Source: a virus
IMG/VR virus record: IMGVR_UViG_3300030106_000939
Coordinates: 1-20,726 of that record
Length of the DNA: 20,726 nt
Reading direction: 5' to 3' (one strand)
Shown here: piece by piece, positions 14,097 through 20,726 of the stretch
How the letters are laid out: each line of letters starts with the position of its first letter
Position numbering within the stretch: the first letter of the stretch is position 1
The notes under the pieces: generated by a model
Told to the model about the DNA's origin: nothing
What the model saw: only the letters and a program-made list of their open reading frames with translations
Databases searched by the model: none
Position numbers and translations under genes: made by a program

Positions 14097-14412
14097 ACAA
14101 TGGATCATATATAGAAATAAAATGTATGATGCTAAAAGAAAGAACATTCATTTTTCTTTAAAGTTTGAGGATATTGTATTCCCTACTCATTGTCCAATAC
14201 TAGGTATTGAATTGGATTATGGAAAAAAGAAAACAATTAAAATGAACTCGCCAAGTTTTGAACGATTAGATTCTGACTTAGGCTACATACAATCAAATGT
14301 AATTATAGTTAGTTACAAAGCTAACTCTATGAAACGAAATGGAACTCTTAAAGAACTAGAAAAAATTGTTTCGTTTTATCAGAAACTATCCACAGGAGGA
14401 ATATATGCGTGA
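14068..14412 (+). CDS. HNH-like endonuclease candidate, 114 aa
   Basis: The TTG start at 14068 has AGGAGAA 8 bases upstream and overlaps the polymerase gene by 29 bases. The pattern FPTHCPILGIELDYG, then SPSFERLDSDLGYIQSNVIIVSYKANSMK, matches small phage proteins of the HNH/endonuclease VII-like fold (CPxxG...PSxDR...GYxxxNVxxxSxxAN). The second zinc Cys pair of endonuclease VII is not seen, and the catalytic His is not obvious. It may be a free-standing nuclease or homing-type gene between polymerase and exonuclease. Function is inferred from the motif alone. Confidence 0.6.
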   Translation: MVKAGPKHTRQWIIYRNKMYDAKRKNIHFSLKFEDIVFPTHCPILGIELDYGKKKTIKMNSPSFERLDSDLGYIQSNVIIVSYKANSMKRNGTLKELEKIVSFYQKLSTGGIYA

Positions 14413-15130
14413 GCTGTTAATAGACGGAGACATTGTTTTGTATCATATAGCTACGGCTTGTGAAAAAGAAATAGATTGGGGTGATGATTTATGGACCTTA
14501 CATTCTGATAGTGCAGAAGCACAAGGTAAGCTTAATGATTATATGTCTTCACTTCTTAATACTTTAGACGCTGATATAATGACAGTTGCTTTATCTAGTA
14601 ATAAAAATTTTAGAAAAGAAATATTTCCTGAGTACAAATTAAACAGGAAAAAAAGACGTAAGCCTTTGGCTATGAATCCTCTAAGAGATTATTTTTCTGA
14701 GAAATATTCTACAGTTGTATACGACAGGTTAGAAGCTGACGATGTGTTAGGTATTTTAGCTACAGAAAAATCTGATAATGAACGTATTATTGTTTCTATT
14801 GATAAAGATTTAAAACAAATACCAAGCAAAATTTCTATAGATAGACAAACAATAGAGACCACTTCATTAAGAGAAGCGGATCGGTGGCATTTATATCAAA
14901 CATTAGTTGGTGATACTGTTGATAATTACAAAGGATGCACAGGTGTCGGCCCTGTAAAAGCAAATCAAATTCTATCTAAAGATTGTTCATGGGACACAGT
15001 TTTAGAAGCTTACGATAAAGCAGGCATATCTAAAGAAGAGGCTTTAATTCAAGCCAGATTAGCAAAAATATTAAGAGCAGAAGATTACAATAAACAAACC
15101 GGTGAAATAAAATTATGGAGGAGCAAATGA
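14405..15130 (+). CDS. 5'-3' exonuclease, T7 gp6-like
   Basis: The 241-residue FEN-like nuclease removes RNA primers and degrades host DNA to nucleotides. The ATG at 14405 has GGAGG upstream and starts MRELLIDGDIVLYHIA. Metal-binding acids are present in IDGD (Asp7, Asp9), RLEADDVLG and SIDKDLK. The helix-hairpin-helix-like segment LVGDTVDNYKGCTGVGPVKA is the H3TH DNA-binding motif of this family. It follows the DNA polymerase as gene 6 does in T7 and overlaps both neighbours. Confidence 0.93.
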   Translation: MRELLIDGDIVLYHIATACEKEIDWGDDLWTLHSDSAEAQGKLNDYMSSLLNTLDADIMTVALSSNKNFRKEIFPEYKLNRKKRRKPLAMNPLRDYFSEKYSTVVYDRLEADDVLGILATEKSDNERIIVSIDKDLKQIPSKISIDRQTIETTSLREADRWHLYQTLVGDTVDNYKGCTGVGPVKANQILSKDCSWDTVLEAYDKAGISKEEALIQARLAKILRAEDYNKQTGEIKLWRSK

Positions 15131-15453
15131 CTGAAAGAGTTACAGAAAGATATAGAGATTACATGATAAGAAAAACAAAAGAAGATAAAGAAAAACAACA
15201 AGAATTATTTAAAGATGAAGAGTTTATAACAAAGCCCTCTCATTATACTAGGTATCCTATTCAACCTATTAATTTTATCATGCGAAACAGTATGGAGTTT
15301 TGGCGTGGCAATATAATTAAGTATGCCACAAGAGCTGGCTATAAAAATTATGAAGGTATGACTACTCCTGAATCTGAAATTGCAGATTTAAAAAAAGTAA
15401 GACGATATGCGGAAATGAGAATTAACCAACTAAACGGAAAGGTAGAACTGTGA
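15127..15453 (+). CDS. DUF3310 protein (T7 gp1.7-like)
   Basis: GGAGGAG lies just before the ATG at 15127, which overlaps the exonuclease stop as ATGA. After a charged N-terminus the core reads KPSHYTRYPIQPINFI, then GNIIKYATRAG, then EIADLKKVRRYAEM. This is the characteristic DUF3310 pattern found in many phages. A related domain in T7 gp1.7 has nucleotide kinase activity. The position next to ribonucleotide reductase fits a role in nucleotide metabolism, but no Walker motif is seen, so the activity remains unproven. Length is 108 residues. Confidence 0.85.
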   Translation: MTERVTERYRDYMIRKTKEDKEKQQELFKDEEFITKPSHYTRYPIQPINFIMRNSMEFWRGNIIKYATRAGYKNYEGMTTPESEIADLKKVRRYAEMRINQLNGKVEL

Positions 15454-17426
15454 CTATATCAACAAGAGCATCCATTGTAACAAGAAGAACATATAATAGA
15501 CCAACTAATGCAGACGGAACTGAATTTGAAAAATGGGATGATACTGTTGGTAGAGTAATAGAACATCAAAGATGGCTATGGTCCAGAAGTTGTGGACATA
15601 GAGATTTAAAACAAATCGAAGAAGATGAATTAATGATGCTAGGTCAATTAATGTTAGAAAGAAAAGCCTCAGTATCAGGAAGAACTTTATGGTTAGGTGG
15701 AACTCCTATCTCAAGAAAAAGAGAAGCTTCTCAGTTTAATTGTAGCTTTGTAGAAGTAGAAACTGTCCATGATGTAGTCGATGTGTTGTGGCTATTAATG
15801 CAAGGATGCGGTGTAGGTTTTAAAGCAAGACCTGGAACACTTAATGGTTTTGTAGCTCCTTTAAAAGTTGAGGTAGTTAGAAGCCAACGGCATACCCTTC
15901 CAAAAAAAGAAGCGAAAGGAAAACCTTTTAATTATGAAATGTATGAAGATGGTATATGGACTATTAAAATTGGAGACTCTGCTGAAAGCTGGGCGAAATC
16001 TATTGGTAAAATGCTGGCTACAAAGAATCCTGCGAAGGTATTACGTTTGGACTTTTCAGAAATTAGACCATCCGGAGAAAGACTTAAAGGATACGGATGG
16101 ATTTCCTCAGGGGATGATGCAATATCTAGGGCTTTTCCAGCAATCGCTGAAATCCTCAACAAAAAAGCCGGAAGACTTCTCGACAAAATCGACATACTCG
16201 ACATTGTTAATTGGTGTGGCACGATATTATCCTCTAGGCGTTCTGCTGAGATCGCATTACATGACTTCAGCACTTCCCAATGGGAAGACTTTGCAACGGC
16301 AAAGAAGGAATTTTGGGTTAATAATCCTCAGCGTAGTCAGTCTAATAATAGTCTTGTATTTTATTCTCGGCCAAGTAAAGCCGAATTGCACTACATCTTT
16401 AAACTTATGCAAGAGTCAGGAGGATCAGAACCTGGATTTATTAATGGAGAAACAGCACAGAAAAGAGCTGAATGGTGGAAAGGTGTTAATCCTTGTGCCG
16501 AGATTTCCTTAGGTAATAAAAACTTTTGTAATTTAGTAGAGATAGATTTACAGAAGTTTAATGGTAATTTTGAAGGTTTACTAAAAGCTGTCTATATTAT
16601 TTCAAGAGCTAATTACAGACAAACTTGTGTTAATCTTGATGATGGTATCTTGCAAAGAAGCTGGCATGAACTTAATGAATTTCTTAGGTTATGTGGTGTA
16701 GGTCTTACAGGAATTGTAGGATGGGAGCATTTAATGAATGATGAAAAACTACAGCAAGTTAGAGGAGCAGCTTACAATGGTGCACATAGTATGGCAGATG
16801 AACTAGGTTTACCAAGATCACAAGCTGTTACTACAGTAAAACCTTCTGGCACTTTATCTAAAATAATGGATACGACTGAAGGTGTTCATAAACCATTAGG
16901 TAAATATATATTTAACAATATAAACTTTTCTAAACACGATCCTTTAACAGCTATGTTAAGGCAAGCAGGATATAAAGTCTTTGACAATCCTTCTGATCCT
17001 GATGCTACTCTTGTTTGTTTTCCTGTAAAATATGACAATGTAGAATTTGATGATGTTGATGGTAAAGAAGTTAATAAAGAAACAGCTATAGACCAGCTTG
17101 AAAGATACAAATGGATAATGAATAACTATGTTGATAAGCATAATTGTTCTATTACTATATCTTATAGTTCAAATGAAGTTGATGATATTATAGATTGGAT
17201 ACTTAATAATTGGGATATATATGTTGGTGTGTCTTTTATATATAGAAACGATCCAACTAAAACTGCTAAAGATTTAGGTTATTTATATTTACCACAAGAA
17301 GTAGTTACTAAAGAAGATTATGATAGCTACGTTAAAACTTTAAAATCAATAGAAATAGACGAGGGTAATTCTTTAGAAGAATTGATGGATGAAGAGTGTT
17401 TAACAGGTGCTTGTCCTGTCCGGTAG
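15450..17426 (+). CDS. nrdJ: monomeric class II (B12-dependent) ribonucleotide reductase
   Basis: The 658-residue enzyme reduces ribonucleotides to deoxyribonucleotides using adenosylcobalamin. It resembles the monomeric Lactobacillus leichmannii type also found in marine phages. Key residues are visible: the redox pair Cys98 (FNCSF) and Cys360 (NFCNL), the thiyl-forming Cys349 in NPCAEISL with Asn347 and Glu351, and the C-terminal shuttle pair Cys650/Cys655 (ECLTGACPVR). Spacings match C119/C408/C419/C731/C736 of the reference enzyme. The GTG start overlaps the previous stop, with GGAAAGG upstream. The central part (about 15900-16350) is richer in G+C than its flanks, which suggests mosaicism. 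No thioredoxin gene is nearby. Confidence 0.95.
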   Translation: MTISTRASIVTRRTYNRPTNADGTEFEKWDDTVGRVIEHQRWLWSRSCGHRDLKQIEEDELMMLGQLMLERKASVSGRTLWLGGTPISRKREASQFNCSFVEVETVHDVVDVLWLLMQGCGVGFKARPGTLNGFVAPLKVEVVRSQRHTLPKKEAKGKPFNYEMYEDGIWTIKIGDSAESWAKSIGKMLATKNPAKVLRLDFSEIRPSGERLKGYGWISSGDDAISRAFPAIAEILNKKAGRLLDKIDILDIVNWCGTILSSRRSAEIALHDFSTSQWEDFATAKKEFWVNNPQRSQSNNSLVFYSRPSKAELHYIFKLMQESGGSEPGFINGETAQKRAEWWKGVNPCAEISLGNKNFCNLVEIDLQKFNGNFEGLLKAVYIISRANYRQTCVNLDDGILQRSWHELNEFLRLCGVGLTGIVGWEHLMNDEKLQQVRGAAYNGAHSMADELGLPRSQAVTTVKPSGTLSKIMDTTEGVHKPLGKYIFNNINFSKHDPLTAMLRQAGYKVFDNPSDPDATLVCFPVKYDNVEFDDVDGKEVNKETAIDQLERYKWIMNNYVDKHNCSITISYSSNEVDDIIDWILNNWDIYVGVSFIYRNDPTKTAKDLGYLYLPQEVVTKEDYDSYVKTLKSIEIDEGNSLEELMDEECLTGACPVR

Positions 17427-17440
17427 ACCTCGTTAAGAAG
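17427..17440 (+). promoter_or_regulatory. TCRTTAAGA motif, site 3
   Basis: ACCTCGTTAAGA starts directly after the RNR stop codon and matches site 2 (8158-8169) exactly over 12 bases, then diverges. It stands at the boundary between nucleotide-metabolism genes and virion genes, a natural place for a late promoter. Confidence 0.4.
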
Positions 17441-17447
17441 GGTTAGA

Positions 17448-17633
17448 ATGGCTAATAATAACGAAGATACGCAATTACCATATACAGTAGAAGGGTTAGT
17501 AGAGCTTTTAGAGAAGACTTATCCTAACAAATCTCCCTCTTTAACAGATACTGATAGGGAAATTTGGTACAAAGCCGGTCAATCCTCAGTAGTTTTATGG
17601 TTAAATGAGCTTTTAGATCGCTCAAAAAATTAA
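17448..17633 (+). CDS. hypothetical protein, 61 aa
   Basis: This small soluble protein (MANNNEDTQLPYTVEGLVELLEKTYPNK...) has a Pro-rich middle and a helical C-terminus ending LNELLDRSKN. GAAGGG lies upstream of the ATG. It is the first gene after the third repeated motif and opens the structural block, in the place of T7 gene 7. No family is recognised. Confidence 0.7.
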   Translation: MANNNEDTQLPYTVEGLVELLEKTYPNKSPSLTDTDREIWYKAGQSSVVLWLNELLDRSKN

Positions 17634-17649
17634 TAACGGAGAAATAAAT

Positions 17650-17841
17650 ATGTGTATAGGTTCAGCAAAAGCAGCTCCTCCTCCTCCTCCTGCTCAAATA
17701 GTAGAAAAGAAAGCTCCTAAATTAGTAGCTAGTGATACAGAAACTGTAGAAGCAAGAAGAAGAAGAGGCAAAAAAACTCTTGTTACTGATACAGGAGTAA
17801 ATACGTCTGGTTCAGGCTCAGGCTTAAATATACCTGTATAA
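17650..17841 (+). CDS. T7 gp7.3-like tail/assembly protein
   Basis: This 63-residue protein starts MCIGSAKAAPPPPPAQIVEKKAP and ends with RRRGKKTLVTDTG...GSGLNIPV. A low-complexity Pro-rich start, a basic RRRGKK segment and a Gly/Ser-rich hydrophobic end are typical of the small protein before the connector gene in T7-like phages (T7 gp7.3 ends GKKSLS...GGGINI). T7 gp7.3 is a virion protein needed for tail assembly and adsorption. GGAG lies upstream of the ATG. Confidence 0.72.
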   Translation: MCIGSAKAAPPPPPAQIVEKKAPKLVASDTETVEARRRRGKKTLVTDTGVNTSGSGSGLNIPV

Positions 17842-17844
17842 TAT

Positions 17845-19407
17845 ATGATGAATCCTGCTGAAACAGTTGCAGCTCGATACAACCGAATGTCCGATGATAA
17901 AAAACATTATCTTGATAGGGCTAGGGAGTGTAGTGAGCTTACTATTCCTTCATTAATACCTACAGAAGGTTTTAGTTCTTCTAGTAAATTATATCAACCT
18001 TATCAATCTATTGGTGCAAGAGGTGTAAATAATTTAGCTTCAAAGCTATTACTTTTATTACTCCCACCTAATCAACCTTTCTTTAGATTATCTTTAGCTC
18101 CTAGTGCAGAACAAGACGCTATGCAAGCAGAAGGTATGAAAGCAGAAATTGAAGAAGCTTTAGCTCAATATGAAAGAAATGTTTTAAGAGAAATAGAAAA
18201 CAAATCTATGAGGCCTCACTTATGGCAAGCTTTAAAACATTTAATTGTAGGTGGTAATGTAGTATTGCATCAACCTAAAAATGGTGCAGTTAAAATATAT
18301 AACTTAAACCAATTTGTATGTAGACGAGGACCAGACGGAGAACTATTAGAACTTATTATAAAAGAAACTATAGATCATGCTTCGTTACCAGATGAATTAA
18401 GAGAAATTATTAAAGAAGATAATAGTACATATAAAGAGTGTGATATTTACACACGAGTATATTTAGAAGGTGCTAAGTATTATGTGTACCAAGAAGTAAA
18501 AGATATAGTAGTACCAGAGTCTCAAGGTAATTATAAAAAAGATTTACTTCCTTACTTAGCTTTAAGATTTGTGTCTATTGATGGCGAGTCTTATGGAAGA
18601 GGAATGTGTGAAGAATATCTAGGCGACCTTAAAAGTTTAGAAGGTTTAATGAGAGCTATGGTAGAAACTTCTGCTGCTTCATCTAAAGTTGTCTTTTTAG
18701 TTAGACCTAATGCTACAACAAGAAAAAGAGATTTAGCTACAGCAGAGAACGGAGCTGTTATAACAGGTAATCCTGACGATGTTCAAGTATTACAAGTTCA
18801 AAAATACCCAGATATGCAAGTCGTTATGGAAACTGTTTCTCGTATAGAAAGTAGATTAGCTTATGCTTTCTTATTAAACACATCTATTCAAAGAGATGCA
18901 GAAAGAGTTACTGCTGAAGAAATTAGATATATGGCTCAAGAACTTGAGTCTAGCTTGGGCGGTGTATATTCTATATTATCCCAAGAATTACAGTTACCGC
19001 TAGTAAACATCATAATGGAAAGATTGATGTCTAGCCGTAAGCTGCCTCGATTACCAAAGGATACAGTTACACCTGTTATCACAACCGGAGTTGAGGCTTT
19101 AGGAAGAGGTAATGACCTCAATAAACTACGAGCTTTTGTTACCGATGTGGTATCACTAGCTGGTGCAAACCCTGAGACAATGCAGCGAATTGACTTTGGA
19201 GACCTATTAACAAGACTTTCTACCGGTCATGGTATTGATAGTAAAGGCCTTGTTAAATCTGAAGAACAGCTACAAGAGGAAATGATGCAAGCTCAACAAC
19301 AACAAATGCAACAAATGGCGATGCAAGCTGGAGCTGACTCTATTCCTGGAATGGCTAAAGAATATGCGAAACAAGGACAAGAAGCTGTACCTCAAGAAAG
19401 TGAGTAA
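17845..19407 (+). CDS. portal / head-tail connector protein, T7 gp8-like
   Basis: The 520-residue protein (T7 gp8: 536) forms the dodecameric portal ring for DNA packaging and tail attachment. Characteristic stretches are ARECSELTIPSLIP, GARGVNNLASKLLLLLLPPNQPFFRL, GNVVLHQP, and SYGRGMCEEYLGDLKSLEGL. The C-terminus is Gln/Met-rich (EEMMQAQQQQMQQMAM), as in T7-like connectors. No Shine-Dalgarno site is seen; the start is 3 bases after the previous stop, so coupling is likely. An ATG one codon later is equally possible. Confidence 0.95.
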   Translation: MMNPAETVAARYNRMSDDKKHYLDRARECSELTIPSLIPTEGFSSSSKLYQPYQSIGARGVNNLASKLLLLLLPPNQPFFRLSLAPSAEQDAMQAEGMKAEIEEALAQYERNVLREIENKSMRPHLWQALKHLIVGGNVVLHQPKNGAVKIYNLNQFVCRRGPDGELLELIIKETIDHASLPDELREIIKEDNSTYKECDIYTRVYLEGAKYYVYQEVKDIVVPESQGNYKKDLLPYLALRFVSIDGESYGRGMCEEYLGDLKSLEGLMRAMVETSAASSKVVFLVRPNATTRKRDLATAENGAVITGNPDDVQVLQVQKYPDMQVVMETVSRIESRLAYAFLLNTSIQRDAERVTAEEIRYMAQELESSLGGVYSILSQELQLPLVNIIMERLMSSRKLPRLPKDTVTPVITTGVEALGRGNDLNKLRAFVTDVVSLAGANPETMQRIDFGDLLTRLSTGHGIDSKGLVKSEEQLQEEMMQAQQQQMQQMAMQAGADSIPGMAKEYAKQGQEAVPQESE

Positions 19408-19409
19408 AC

Positions 19410-19634
19410 ATGGCTGATGCTAAACCAACTAATCTTGGATTAGAAGATAGAATATCAACAACCAAAGAAGACATAATGAAAGGTTATAAACCTAAACCCA
19501 AACCAAAACCTAAACCAAAGAGCGATAGTGATTATCCTATATGGCCTGGAAGACATAAAGCTGAATCAGGCATAACATATATAATGGCAAAGTCTGGCAA
19601 TTTAATAGAGCTAGGGAGTAATGAAGATTGGTAG
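19410..19634 (+). CDS. small protein with Lys-Pro repeats, 74 aa
   Basis: The middle of the protein is a KPKPKPKPKPK run, probably an extended rod, followed by a folded-looking end (YPIWPGRHKAESGITYIMAKSG). It starts two bases after the connector stop and overlaps the scaffold gene by 7 bases. There is only a weak ribosome site. No family is recognised. Position suggests a head or assembly accessory protein. Confidence 0.65.
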   Translation: MADAKPTNLGLEDRISTTKEDIMKGYKPKPKPKPKPKSDSDYPIWPGRHKAESGITYIMAKSGNLIELGSNEDW

Positions 19635-20368
19635 ATAAAGTAGAAATGCCATTAGAGGAAAAAGGAGCAGAGGCTCCGGAACCTTTAGAAGAGGAAGTTA
19701 AAGCTTCGGAAGAAAAACCAAAGTGGCTTCCAGATAAATTTAAAACACCTGAAGACATGGCTAAAGCTTATGGTGAATTAGAAAAACAGTTTACTAAAGA
19801 AAGACAAGAAACTAAAGAAACCGAAGAAACTAATTCACTTGAAATTGAAGCTAAAGAAACAGTTGAAAATGCTGGTCTTAATTTTGAAGAGTTATCAGAA
19901 AGTTATGCAAAGAATGGTGAACTTTCAGAAGCTGAGTATTCTAAATTAGAATCACAAGGTATATCTAAAGACCTTGTAGATCAATATATAGCTGGACAAC
20001 AAGCAATAGCTAACAATGTTCAAAATGAAATATACAATAATGTTGGTGGTCAGGAAGCATATACTAATATGGTCCAATGGGCTACTGACAATATGTCTGA
20101 AGGAGAAATTTCTGCTTATAATCAAGCAGTAAACTCAGATAACAGAGCTAGTATAGACCTTGCAGTTCAAGGTTTGAAAGCTCGTTATGATTCTGCAAAT
20201 GGTCGAGAACCATCTTTATTAGGTGGCCGAGCAACACAGAATGTAGGTGAATCATATGAAAGCTGGGCTCAAGTTACAGCTGATATGAATTTACCACAAT
20301 ATCAATCCGATCCTGCTTTTCGTCAAAAAGTACAAGAAAAGATAGGCAGGTCCGGAGATATATCTTAA
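19628..20368 (+). CDS. capsid assembly (scaffolding) protein, T7 gp9-like
   Basis: The 246-residue acidic protein is rich in Glu and predicted helix. It carries WLPDKFKTPEDMAKAYGELEKQF near the start, which is the conserved N-terminal pattern of T7-like scaffolds. Scaffolds of this type guide procapsid assembly and then leave. The start is TTG 19628 with GGGAG 9 bases upstream; an ATG at 19646 would remove only six residues. Position between connector and major capsid protein matches T7. Confidence 0.88.
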   Translation: MVDKVEMPLEEKGAEAPEPLEEEVKASEEKPKWLPDKFKTPEDMAKAYGELEKQFTKERQETKETEETNSLEIEAKETVENAGLNFEELSESYAKNGELSEAEYSKLESQGISKDLVDQYIAGQQAIANNVQNEIYNNVGGQEAYTNMVQWATDNMSEGEISAYNQAVNSDNRASIDLAVQGLKARYDSANGREPSLLGGRATQNVGESYESWAQVTADMNLPQYQSDPAFRQKVQEKIGRSGDIS

Positions 20369-20392
20369 CTCATAATTACCAAGAAACTTTGC

Positions 20393-20450
20393 CCTCTGCG
20401 GAGGAAAACTAAGTCGTCTGAAATGAAGAGTTAAATTTTTTATTAACTTT
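20393..20450 (+). other. two hairpins in the capsid leader
   Basis: The 102-base gap before the capsid gene holds CCTC-TGCG-GAGG (20393-20404) and an 8-bp stem, 20427-20434 with 20443-20450 (one G-T wobble), around a T-rich loop, followed by AATTTT and then AAGGAG. They may form an mRNA leader or a partial terminator that adjusts capsid expression. The repeated TCRTTAAGA motif is absent here. Confidence 0.4.
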
Positions 20451-20470
20451 AATTTTAAGGAGATGACGTA

Positions 20471-20726
20471 ATGTCAAATGCAACAATCTCTGATATTGGT
20501 AAAGTGAATAATGCCTCTACCGCAGATGCTCTGTTTCTTAAAGTTTTTGCAGGAGAAGTTTTAGCTTCTTTTGAAAAAACTACAGTAACTGCTGGTAGAC
20601 ACATGGTTCGCTCTATCGCATCAGGCAAGTCAGCACAATTCCCTGTGATGGGCCGTTCTAGTGCTGCATACCATACTCCAGGCAATGAAATTGTCGGAAC
20701 AACATTAAATCACAATGAAAAAGTAA
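20471..20726 (+). CDS. major capsid protein, T7 gp10-like (3' partial)
   Basis: The first 85 residues are in the window; the gene runs off the end. TADALFLKVFAGEVLASF, then RHMVRSIASGKSAQFPVMGR, closely match the N-terminal arm of T7 gp10A (ALFLKVFGGEVL, RHMVRSISSGKSAQFPVLGR). It forms the icosahedral shell with an HK97-type fold. AAGGAG lies upstream of the ATG, giving a strong ribosome site as expected for the most abundant protein. G+C is visibly higher than in neighbouring accessory genes. Confidence 0.96.
   Translation, partial: MSNATISDIGKVNNASTADALFLKVFAGEVLASFEKTTVTAGRHMVRSIASGKSAQFPVMGRSSAAYHTPGNEIVGTTLNHNEKV

Noticed and set aside
15932-16512. ORFs on the minus strand and in another + frame inside the RNR gene
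   Set aside because: They overlap a full-length, motif-complete RNR and arise from the higher G+C of that stretch.
19480-19530. Short-period repeat (possible CRISPR or origin iterons)
   Set aside because: It encodes the Lys-Pro run of a small protein; there are no spacers and no palindromic units.

Overview
The window is about 20.7 kb of AT-rich DNA (sampled coding stretches run from roughly 22 to 43% GC). It comes from a T7-like podovirus (Autographiviridae type). Protein-coding genes are all on the + strand and packed with stop/start overlaps. The order follows T7: single-subunit RNA polymerase, gp2.5-like ssDNA-binding protein, endonuclease I, lysozyme/amidase, primase-helicase, family A DNA polymerase, 5'-3' exonuclease, connector, scaffold, capsid. 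A tyrosine integrase directly before the RNA polymerase, a tRNA-Leu sequence beside it, a monomeric B12-dependent ribonucleotide reductase and the very low GC together resemble the temperate pelagiphages of SAR11 bacteria (HTVC019P type). That host is an inference from gene content; the sequence does not prove it.

Region 1 (1-2774) is an accessory or early block. It holds the C-terminal part of an ArdC-like antirestriction protein (cut by the window start), a two-span membrane protein and five small unrecognised proteins. A strong terminator-like hairpin and a long leader hairpin separate the first two genes from the rest. Region 2 (2775-4332) looks regulatory: a 15-bp hairpin, then two proteins that look like winged helix-turn-helix (wHTH) proteins, a 12-bp tandem repeat with an inverted copy, a 64-aa protein and a clear MarR-type regulator. 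Region 3 (4333-5708) is the integration module. It holds a full-length tRNA-Leu(UAA) on the minus strand (probable attP), the integrase, and a 169-nt segment closed by two nested complementary stems that looks like a structured RNA or leader.

Region 4 (5709-17426) holds phage transcription, DNA replication and nucleotide supply: RNA polymerase, SSB, endonuclease I, amidase, a DNA adenine methyltransferase-like protein, zinc-ribbon and HTH small proteins, primase-helicase, DNA polymerase, an HNH-like protein, exonuclease, a DUF3310 protein and class II RNR. These genes would degrade host DNA, recycle nucleotides and drive T7-style replication. Region 5 (17448-20726) is the start of the virion block: two small proteins (one like T7 gp7.3), connector, a small Lys-Pro repeat protein, scaffold and the N-terminal part of the major capsid protein, cut by the window end.

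The most interesting unexplained items are the structured element between integrase and RNA polymerase, the wHTH cluster with its operator-like repeats (candidate lysogeny switch), the intact tRNA-Leu at the probable attP, and a repeated TCRTTAAGA motif at three gene boundaries that could be a phage promoter. No gene-free stretch exceeds 300 bases; the longest is 5503-5708.
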